A stretch of DNA of 64,000 nucleotides from Micromonospora sp. WMMD882 (GTDB lineage: Bacteria > Actinomycetota > Actinomycetes > Mycobacteriales > Micromonosporaceae). The DNA is taken from contig NZ_CP114903.1 in NCBI RefSeq assembly GCF_027497255.1, positions 2,852,001-2,916,000 of the forward strand, written 5' to 3'. Below the pieces are notes generated by a model. That model saw only the letters and a program-made list of their open reading frames with translations. It ran no database searches and was not told the DNA's origin. Of the stretch, positions 9,756 through 16,794 are shown piece after piece. The stretch's first letter is position 1. Every line of letters starts with the position of its first letter. The position numbers and the translations under genes were made by a program.

Positions 9756-9789
9756 CCGCCGCGCCGCGGGCGGCCCGGGCCGGCGGTCA
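9753..9789. terminator. Bidirectional hairpin built on both stop codons
   Basis: The sequences TGACCGCCG (9753-9761) and CGGCGGTCA (9781-9789) are perfect 9-base inverted arms. The first arm begins with the TGA of the phosphatase gene and the second ends with the complement of the TGA of the convergent amidohydrolase gene. The GC-rich loop could fold further. There is no T-run, as is usual for actinobacterial terminators. Confidence 0.65.
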
Positions 9790-10872
9790 TCGCGTCCGCA
9801 GGGGGCGGCCCTTGAGGACGACGTGGGTGGGGGCGCGCACCACGCGCAGGTCCCGCCGGGGGTCCTCGGGGTAGATGGTGAGGTCGGCGAGGGCGCCTTC
9901 GGTGAGGGCGGGGAAGCCGAGCCAGGCGCGGGCCCGCCAGGAGGCGGCGGCCAGCACGTCCTCGGCGGACATGCCGGCCCGCTCGTGCAGCAGCAGCATC
10001 TCCTCGGCGGCGAGGCCGTGATCGATGCCACCGCCCGCGTCGGTGCCGACGTAGATCGGCACCCCCGCCTGGTACGCGGCGCGGACCACCTCGGGGAAGC
10101 CGTCGCGCAGGGCGAGCATGTGGTCGGCGTACCCGGGGAACTTGGCCCGGGCCTGGTCGGCGATCTGCCCGAAGGTCCGAATGTTGATCATCGTGGGGAT
10201 CAGCGCGGTGCCCCGGCGGGCCATCTCGTCGACCAGGTCGAGGCTCAGGCCGGTGCCGTGCTCGACCGAGTCCACCCCGGCCCGCACCATGATCTCCACC
10301 GCCTCCTCGGAGAAGGTGTGCACGGCGGCGCGTACCCCGGCGGCGTGCGCGGCCTCGACGGCGGCGGTCATGGTGGCCGCGTCCCACGCCGGCGCGAGGT
10401 CCCCGACGCCCCGGTCGATCCAGTCGCCGACCAGCTTGACCCAGCCGTTGCCGGCGCGGGCCTGCGCGGCCACCGTCGCGACGACCTCCGCGGCGGGCAC
10501 CTCCACGCCGATGTCGCGCAGGTAGCGGCGCGGCGGGGCGATGTGCCGGCCGGCGCGGACCAGTCGCGGCACGTCCGGGTCGTCGTCGAGCTCCGGGTAC
10601 GGGTACGGCGAGCCGGCGTCGCGGATGGTGAGCACGCCGGCGTCCCGGTCGACGGCGGCCAGTTCCCGGGCCTGCGCCAGGGAGCCGACCGGCGCGCCGC
10701 CCCGGGCGATGCCCAGGTGGCAGTGCGCGTCGACCAGGCCGGGCAGGACGAACCCGCGGTCGGCGATGGTCTCCGCGCCGGGGACCGGCTCGAAGGTCAC
10801 CCGGTCCCCGATCAGCCACAGGTCGCGTTCCTCGTCGTCGGGGAGCAGCACGCCGCGTACGTGCCAGGCCAT
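9787..10872 (-). CDS. Amidohydrolase family metal-dependent hydrolase
   Basis: A 361-residue member of the amidohydrolase superfamily (imidazolonepropionase/prolidase-like branch). It has an N-terminal composite sheet domain and then the metal motif VDAHCHLGI. Other likely metal-ligand blocks are VKLVGDW (possible carbamylated Lys), VHTFSEEAVE, SVEHGTGL and YVGTDAGGGID with the last catalytic Asp. The C-terminus returns to the sheet domain (GALADLTIYPEDP). The ATG at 10872 has GGAGGA nearby; sequence upstream in the same frame is AT-richer and not coding. Substrate is unknown. Confidence 0.85.
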   Translation of the reverse strand: MAWHVRGVLLPDDEERDLWLIGDRVTFEPVPGAETIADRGFVLPGLVDAHCHLGIARGGAPVGSLAQARELAAVDRDAGVLTIRDAGSPYPYPELDDDPDVPRLVRAGRHIAPPRRYLRDIGVEVPAAEVVATVAAQARAGNGWVKLVGDWIDRGVGDLAPAWDAATMTAAVEAAHAAGVRAAVHTFSEEAVEIMVRAGVDSVEHGTGLSLDLVDEMARRGTALIPTMINIRTFGQIADQARAKFPGYADHMLALRDGFPEVVRAAYQAGVPIYVGTDAGGGIDHGLAAEEMLLLHERAGMSAEDVLAAASWRARAWLGFPALTEGALADLTIYPEDPRRDLRVVRAPTHVVLKGRPLRTR

Positions 10873-10960
10873 TCGTCCTCCGTCTGGGTCGGTCGGGCTG
10901 GTGGGGCCATTCTTCCCGCCCGTGCCGGCGCGCTCCGGGCGGGCGGGTCGATGTGACACG

Positions 10961-11120
10961 GCGGTAACGAATTGAACACAGAGAGCCACACGAACGGTCG
11001 ATTGACGAATTTCTTTATTTATACCTGTCTTGATCTGTGGGATCGTCGGGCCGCACGATGCTCCGATGGGTCCGGCCCGGCCGGGAGCCCAGCCTCGCCT
11101 CACGAAGGAGCGTCGAAACC
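10961..11120 (+). promoter_or_regulatory. AT-rich leader and probable promoter region of the subtilase gene
   Basis: Between the divergent amidohydrolase and subtilase genes the composition falls sharply. Positions 10968-11035 contain AATTGAAC, ATTGACGAATTTC and TTTATTTATACC, in a genome where such runs are rare. TTGACG (11002-11007) and TATACC (11020-11025) are present, but their 12-base spacing is too short for a normal sigma-A promoter, so the exact elements are unresolved. A good ribosome site, AAGGAG, lies ten bases before the GTG at 11121. Confidence 0.5.
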
Positions 11121-14100
11121 GTGTCACCACGAAGATGGCGTCTGGCCGTGGCCGGCCTCGCGGTCGGCCTCACCCTCCCCGTCGGCCTCGTCGGCAACCC
11201 CGCCGTGGCCGCGCCGGACCCGGAGGCCGCCGCGACCGCGCGGGCCGTGGCCGCCAAGGTCGACAAGAGGGTCACCAACCGGATCTCCGCCACCGGCAAG
11301 TCGGCGTTCTGGGTCTTCCTGGACAGCCAGGCGGACCTGACCGCCACCGCCCGGCTGCGCGCCAAGGCGGACAAGGCCGCCGCCGTGCTCCGGGCCAAGA
11401 CCGCGCACGCCGACCGCAGCCAGGCCGGGCTCCGCGCGCTGCTGACCGCCCGGGGCGCCGACTTCACCCCGTTCTGGCTGGTCAACACGATCAAGGTGAC
11501 CGGTGACGCCGCGCTGCTCGGCGAGATCGCCACCCGCGGCGACGTCCGCGAGGTGGTCGCCGACGAGCCGGTGGCCCTGCCGGAGCCGATCGCCGCCGAC
11601 ACCGTCCCGACCGTGGACGGCGTCGAGTGGAACATCGACCGGATCAACGCCCCGCAGGTCTGGAACGGGCTGGGCGTCCGGGGCGAGGGCATCGTGGTCG
11701 CCGGCATCGACACCGGCGTCAACTACCTGCACCCGGCGCTCAACGCCAGCTACCGGGGCCGCCAGGCCGACGGCAGCTACGACCACGCCTACAACTGGTT
11801 CGACCCCACCGGCTCGTGCGCCGGCGACGCGCCCTGCGACAACAACGACCACGGCAGCCACACCATGGGCAGCATGGTCGGCCTGGACGGCGAGAACGTC
11901 GTCGGCGTCGCCCCCGGCGCGACCTGGATCGCGGCCAAGGGCTGCGCGTCCAGCTCCTGCGCCCGGGACACGCTGCTGGCCGCCGGCCAGTGGATGGTCG
12001 CGCCGACCGACAGCGCCGGCGCGAACCCCCGGCCGGACCTGGCCCCGGACGTGATCAACAACTCGTGGGGCAACACCACCTACGACCCGTGGTACGCCGA
12101 GACCGTCTCGGCCTGGGTGGCCGCCGGCATCTTCCCGGCGTTCTCCAACGGCAACAGCGGGCCGAACTGCAACACCTCCGGCAGCCCCGGCATGTACTCG
12201 ATCAGCTACAGCTCCGGCGCGTTCGACGTGAACAACGCCATCGCCAGCTTCTCCAGCCGGGGCACCGGCGAGAACGGCGAGATCAAGCCGAACATCGCCG
12301 CCCCCGGCGCGAACGTCCGCTCGTCGGTCCGGACCGGGTACGGCTCGTTCAGCGGCACCTCAATGGCCTCGCCGCACACCGCCGCCACCGTGGCGTTGAT
12401 GTGGTCGGCCTCCCCCGCCATCCACGGGGACGTCGCCGCCACCCGGGCCATCCTCGACGACACCGCCATCGACGTGAACGCGCTCACCTGCGGCGGCACC
12501 GTGGAGAAGAACAACGTCTTCGGTGAGGGGCGGCTCGACGCGTACGCGGCGGTGGAGGCCACCCCGCGCGGCGCGCTCGGCGCGGTGGCCGGCGCGGTCA
12601 CCTCCGCCGGCCAGCCGCTGGCCGGGGCCTCGGTCGCCGTGGCCGGCCCGACGACCCGGACCACGACCACCGCCGCCGACGGCTCGTACGGCTTCGAACG
12701 GCTGATGGTCGGCGACTACACGGTGACGGTCACCAAGTTCGGCTACCTCACCGCCACCGGGCAGTTCACCGTCACCGAGGACCAGACGACCACCGCCGAC
12801 GTGGCCGTCGAGCAGGCCGCCTCGGCCACCCTGACCGGCACGGTGTCCACCTCCGCCGGCCCGGCCGCCGGGGCCACGGTCACCGTGCTGAACACCCCGG
12901 TCACCGCCACCGCCGACGCGCAGGGCCGCTACCGGGTCACCGTGCCGCAGGGCAAGTACGACGTCCGCTACGAGCACGCCTACCGGTGCGCGGACGGGGT
13001 CACCCGGCCGACCACCGTGCAGACCGACGAGGTCCAGGACGTCGTGCTGCCGGACCGGGTGGACGCCTTCGGTTACGCCTGCGGCGCGGCCGACGGCACG
13101 TTCGTGCCCGGCGTCCAGCAACTGGACATCACCGGGGACGACAAGACCGTGCCGGTGACCCTGCCGTTCCGGGTGCCGCTGTACGGCAAGTCGTACCGCG
13201 AGGCCTGGGTGAGCAGCAACGGCGTGCTGGGCTTCGGCGTGGCCACCACCAACCGGCTGAACACCACCATCCCGACCACCGGCACCCCCAACCTGGCGCT
13301 CTTCCCGTTCTGGGACGACCTGTACGTGGAGACCGACTCGGCGGTCTACACGACGGCCTTCGGCAGCGCCCCGCGCCGGACGTTCCTGGTGGAGTGGCGC
13401 AACGTCTCGCTCTACGCCGACCGCACCCAGCGGCTGACGTTCAGCGCGGCGATCAGCGAGGACGGCTCGGTGGTCTTCCGGTACAAGGACGTCGACGGCG
13501 GCGGCCCGCAGACCGGCACCGGGGCCACCATCGGTCTGGAGAACGAGGCCGGCACCGAAGGGTTCCTGTACTCGTTCAACACCGCCGCGGTCGCCGACGG
13601 CGCCGCCATCGCGTTCCGCACCACCCGCACCGGGGTGCTCTCCGGCGTGGTCACCGACGCCAACGACGGCCTGCCGGTGGCCGGTGCCACGGTCACCACC
13701 CGGGTCGGCGACACGTCGGTCACCGACACCTCGGACGCCTCCGGGCGCTATCTCGTCCAGGCCCCGGCCGGCGCCGCCCAGGTGAGCCTGGCCAGCGCGA
13801 ACTACGAGACCGCCACCGCCACGGCCACGCTGACGGCCGGCGCCTCCGAGGTGCGGTCGGCGGCGCTGCGCACCGCCCGGATCACCGCCTCGGCGGCCAG
13901 CCTGACCGTCACCGCGCCGGCCGCGCAGACCCGCAGCCGGTCGATCACCCTCAGCAACACCGGCACGCTCGACGCCGAGGTCGTGGTGACCGAGCTGGAC
14001 GCGGACGGCTTCCCGGCCGACATCGGCTGGCTGGAGCTCACCGGCGGCAGCGCCACGGTCGCGCCGGGCGCGCGGCACACCGTCGGCCTGGGCATCCGCA

Positions 14101-14690
14101 CCGCGGGCCTGGCCCCGGGCAGCTACCACCAGGCCAAGGTGCAGATCACCTCACCCAGCGGGCGCAAGCCGGTGCTCGTGGTGCCGGTCACCCTGGTGGT
14201 GCCGAGCTGGACGCTGGCGGTCGACGCCGGCGCCAACGCCGGCCGCACCGACGTCGAGGGGCAGACCTGGTCTCCCGACCGGGCGTACAGCGCCGGTGGG
14301 GCCGGCTACCTCGGGGCCTCCACCCGCCAGAGCACGGCGCGGGCCATCACCGGCACGAACGACCCGGCCCGCTTCGCCGACCTGCGGGAAGGCATGTACG
14401 AGTACCGGGTGGACGGGCTCGCCGACGGCCACTACACGGTGGAGCTGGACTTCGCCGAGGTGCGGATCCAGCGGCCCGACACCCGGGTCTTCGACGTGCT
14501 GCTGGAGGGCCAGGAGGTGCTGCCGTCGCTGGACGTCGCCGGTGAGGTGGGCAACTTCGCCGCGCTCAACCGGACGTACACCGTCCAGGTGACCGACGGG
14601 AGCCTGAACATCCGGTTCGTCACGCACAAGGGGTTCGGCGTGCCGATCGTCAACGCGCTCCGGGTGACCAACCGCCCGGACCTCGGCTGA
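11121..14690 (+). CDS. Secreted S8 subtilase with Cna/carboxypeptidase-like repeats and malectin-like C-terminus
   Basis: A 1189-residue exported serine protease. The signal peptide (residues 1-33) ends PAVAAP, and a propeptide of about 130 residues follows. The S8 catalytic triad is Asp197 (VAGIDTGV), His244 (NDHGSHTMG) and Ser414 (SGTSMASPH), with the oxyanion Asn block VINNSWGN between them. Residues from about 480 hold carboxypeptidase-regulatory/CnaB-like beta-domains (GALGAVAGAVTSAGQPLAGA, and again at GVLSGVVTDANDGLPVAGAT). A beta-rich region with YREAWVSSNGVLGF lies between them. The last ~160 residues (VDAGANAGRTDVEG to VNALRVTN) resemble a malectin carbohydrate-binding domain. Start chosen for the signal peptide and AAGGAG. 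It is monocistronic and followed by a strong hairpin. Domain names after the protease are by eye. Confidence 0.9.
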   Translation: MSPRRWRLAVAGLAVGLTLPVGLVGNPAVAAPDPEAAATARAVAAKVDKRVTNRISATGKSAFWVFLDSQADLTATARLRAKADKAAAVLRAKTAHADRSQAGLRALLTARGADFTPFWLVNTIKVTGDAALLGEIATRGDVREVVADEPVALPEPIAADTVPTVDGVEWNIDRINAPQVWNGLGVRGEGIVVAGIDTGVNYLHPALNASYRGRQADGSYDHAYNWFDPTGSCAGDAPCDNNDHGSHTMGSMVGLDGENVVGVAPGATWIAAKGCASSSCARDTLLAAGQWMVAPTDSAGANPRPDLAPDVINNSWGNTTYDPWYAETVSAWVAAGIFPAFSNGNSGPNCNTSGSPGMYSISYSSGAFDVNNAIASFSSRGTGENGEIKPNIAAPGANVRSSVRTGYGSFSGTSMASPHTAATVALMWSASPAIHGDVAATRAILDDTAIDVNALTCGGTVEKNNVFGEGRLDAYAAVEATPRGALGAVAGAVTSAGQPLAGASVAVAGPTTRTTTTAADGSYGFERLMVGDYTVTVTKFGYLTATGQFTVTEDQTTTADVAVEQAASATLTGTVSTSAGPAAGATVTVLNTPVTATADAQGRYRVTVPQGKYDVRYEHAYRCADGVTRPTTVQTDEVQDVVLPDRVDAFGYACGAADGTFVPGVQQLDITGDDKTVPVTLPFRVPLYGKSYREAWVSSNGVLGFGVATTNRLNTTIPTTGTPNLALFPFWDDLYVETDSAVYTTAFGSAPRRTFLVEWRNVSLYADRTQRLTFSAAISEDGSVVFRYKDVDGGGPQTGTGATIGLENEAGTEGFLYSFNTAAVADGAAIAFRTTRTGVLSGVVTDANDGLPVAGATVTTRVGDTSVTDTSDASGRYLVQAPAGAAQVSLASANYETATATATLTAGASEVRSAALRTARITASAASLTVTAPAAQTRSRSITLSNTGTLDAEVVVTELDADGFPADIGWLELTGGSATVAPGARHTVGLGIRTAGLAPGSYHQAKVQITSPSGRKPVLVVPVTLVVPSWTLAVDAGANAGRTDVEGQTWSPDRAYSAGGAGYLGASTRQSTARAITGTNDPARFADLREGMYEYRVDGLADGHYTVELDFAEVRIQRPDTRVFDVLLEGQEVLPSLDVAGEVGNFAALNRTYTVQVTDGSLNIRFVTHKGFGVPIVNALRVTNRPDLG

Positions 14691-14703
14691 CCTGAGCGGC
14701 AGC

Positions 14704-14734
14704 GTGGGGCCCGGCCGTCACGGCCGGGCCCCAC
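14704..14734 (+). terminator. Strong rho-independent-type hairpin after the subtilase gene
   Basis: GTGGGGCCCGGCCGT (14704-14718) is followed after one base by its exact reverse complement ACGGCCGGGCCCCAC (14720-14734). The real loop will be a few bases larger. No T-tract follows. It also lies just beyond the 3' end of the Uma2 remnant on the other strand, so it can serve both. Confidence 0.8.
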
Positions 14735-14746
14735 GTCGTACCCGCC

Positions 14747-15014
14747 TCAGGCCCCGCGCTCCAGCACCGCCCGCCGCCGCCTGCTCCACGACGGCAGGTC
14801 CATGGTCGTTTTCCAGGGCCGGTCGATCGTGACGAGACCGTCGGTCTCGACGCTCGGCTCGTAGCCCCCCTTCGGGCTCAGCACGAACTCGGTCAGGGTG
14901 AAACGGCACGATCAGCCTTCCGTCGACCAACTCGTACGGAAGGTCCTTCGGCAGGTCGTCGAGGTCGTCGACCGTCCACTCCGTGCGCTCGGGCAGGATC
15001 GGCGCCGCAGTCAT
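14747..15014 (-). pseudogene. Uma2-family (DUF820) endonuclease remnant with internal deletion and frameshift
   Basis: A good AAGGAG site and ATG at 15014 begin MTAAPILPERTEWTVDD, followed by DLPYELVDGRLIV, the N-terminal signature of the Uma2/DUF820 family. After about 36 codons the frame loses homology. In another frame, about 50 codons of the family's C-terminus appear (FTLTEFVLSPKGGYEP, TIDRPWKTTMDLPSW) and stop at TGA 14747-14749. The whole remnant is 268 bases against a normal ~570, so the catalytic middle is gone and the frame is shifted. It is convergent with the subtilase gene. Confidence 0.8.
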
Positions 15015-15086
15015 GGGGTTCTCCTTCCAGGGGACCCCATCACCGTAAGAGTTCATCCGATCACCCTACGCCAGCGACACGTACGG

Positions 15087-16643
15087 TCACTTCTGCTTGC
15101 CGTCGCCCTTGCCCAGCTTGTTGAAGTCGATCTTCGGCAGCTTGAAGCCCGGGGGCAGGCCCTGGCCGCCGGCCAGGTCGTTCGGGTCCAGCCCCGGCGG
15201 GAGCTGCGGCATCCCGCTCGGGAACCCGCCGGCCATCCCGGCGCCCGCCCCGGTACGCGGCCGGTTGCCGCCCTTGGTGCCCTTGCGCTTGTTCTTCGGG
15301 CTCTTGGTCGCCTTGCGCCGGCCACCGCCGGGCAGGCCCATCATGCCGCCCATCTGCTTCATCATCTTCTGCGCGTCGGCGAACCGGTTGAGCAGTTGGT
15401 TGACGTCCATCACGGTGACCCCGGAGCCGTTGGCGATGCGCGCCCGCCGGGAGCCGTTGATGATCTTCGGGTTGCTGCGCTCGGTCGGGGTCATCGACCT
15501 GATGATCGCGGTGACCCGGTCGAAGTGCTTGTCGTCCAGCTCGGCGAGCTGGTCCTTCATCTGCCCCATGCCGGGCATCATGGCCAGCACGTTGGCGATC
15601 GGACCCATCCGCCGGACCGCGATGAGCTGATCGAGGAAGTCCTCCAGGGTGAAGGACTCACCGCCCATCAGCTTGGCGGTCATCTTCTCCTTCTGATCGG
15701 TGTCGAAGGCCTGCTCGGCCTGCTCGATCAGGGTGAGGACGTCGCCCATGCCGAGGATCCGGCTGGCCATCCGGTCGGGGTGGAAGACGTCGAAGTCCTC
15801 CAGCTTCTCGCCGGTGGAGGCGAACAGGATCGGCTGACCGGTGACCTCGCGGACGCTCAGCGCCGCGCCGCCCCGGGCGTCGCCGTCGAGCTTCGACAGC
15901 ACCACGCCGGTGATGCCGACGCCGTCCCGGAACGCCTCGGCGGTGCGGACCGCGTCCTGGCCGACCATCGCGTCGATGACGAAGACGACCTCGTCCGGCT
16001 GGACCGCGTCGCGGATGTCGGCGGCCTGCCGCATCATCTCGGCGTCGATGCCCAGCCGACCGGCGGTGTCGACGATGACGACGTCCCGGGCGGCCCGCCG
16101 GGCGTGCTCGATGGAGGCGCGCGCCACCTGCACCGGGTCACCGGCGCCGTTGCCGGGCTCCGGGGCGTACACCTCGACGCCGGCCCGACCACCGAGCACC
16201 TGGAGCTGCCCGACGGCGTTGGGCCGCTGGAGGTCGGCGGCGACCAGCAGCGGCTGGTGCCCCTGGGCCTTGAGCCAGCGGGCCAGCTTGCCGGCGAGGG
16301 TGGTCTTGCCGGAGCCCTGAAGGCCGGCCAGCATGATCACGGTCGGCGGCTGCTTGGCGAACTGGAGCCGACGCCCCTCGCCACCGAGGACGGCGATCAG
16401 CTCCTCGTTGACGATCTTGATGATCTGCTGGGCCGGGTTGAGCGCCTGCGACACCTCCGAGCCGCGCGCCCGCTCCTTGACGTTGGCGATGAAGCCCTTG
16501 ACGACCGGCAGCGCGACGTCCGCCTCCAGCAGCGCGAGGCGGATCTCACGCGCGGTGGCGTCGATGTCGGCGTCGGTGAGGCGCCCCTTGCCGCGGAGCT
16601 TGGTGAAGATCCCGGAGAGGCGGTCACTCAAGGTGTCAAACAC
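15087..16643 (-). CDS. ffh: Signal recognition particle protein Ffh
   Basis: SRP54 GTPase that binds signal sequences on nascent chains together with 4.5S RNA. The 518-residue protein has the N domain, the G domain with GLQGSGKTT (about residues 107-115), DTAGRLGID and TKLDGDARGG-like sequence (SKLDGDARGG), and the Met-rich M domain (MGPIANVLAMMPGMGQMKD, MMKQMGGMMG). A Lys/Gly/Pro-rich tail ends KLGKGDGKQK. I took GTG at 16643, which gives the canonical start FDTLSDRLSGIF; only a weak GGGAT site precedes it. Its receptor FtsY is encoded 5 kb further on. Confidence 0.96.
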   Translation of the reverse strand: MFDTLSDRLSGIFTKLRGKGRLTDADIDATAREIRLALLEADVALPVVKGFIANVKERARGSEVSQALNPAQQIIKIVNEELIAVLGGEGRRLQFAKQPPTVIMLAGLQGSGKTTLAGKLARWLKAQGHQPLLVAADLQRPNAVGQLQVLGGRAGVEVYAPEPGNGAGDPVQVARASIEHARRAARDVVIVDTAGRLGIDAEMMRQAADIRDAVQPDEVVFVIDAMVGQDAVRTAEAFRDGVGITGVVLSKLDGDARGGAALSVREVTGQPILFASTGEKLEDFDVFHPDRMASRILGMGDVLTLIEQAEQAFDTDQKEKMTAKLMGGESFTLEDFLDQLIAVRRMGPIANVLAMMPGMGQMKDQLAELDDKHFDRVTAIIRSMTPTERSNPKIINGSRRARIANGSGVTVMDVNQLLNRFADAQKMMKQMGGMMGLPGGGRRKATKSPKNKRKGTKGGNRPRTGAGAGMAGGFPSGMPQLPPGLDPNDLAGGQGLPPGFKLPKIDFNKLGKGDGKQK

Positions 16644-16713
16644 GCGAACATCCCGATTGTCAGTGTCCCGGCGAGCACGAACGGCGACCGGACGGAGGTG
16701 TCCAGCCACCGCT

Positions 16714-16719
16714 AGGGTA
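16714..16719 (-). promoter_or_regulatory. Candidate -10 element of ffh
   Basis: The minus strand reads GGCTACCCTAGCG, containing TACCCT, a TANNNT-type actinobacterial -10 hexamer about 70 bases before the ffh GTG. No convincing -35 was seen. The complementary strand gives TAGGGT, but no gene starts downstream of it on that strand. Confidence 0.35.
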
Positions 16720-16794
16720 GCCCGCCACCCATCGCCGTGCGCCACGCCAGCCACCCCGCCGCCGCCCGGCGTCCCCCAGCGACCTTCCCCGCGC

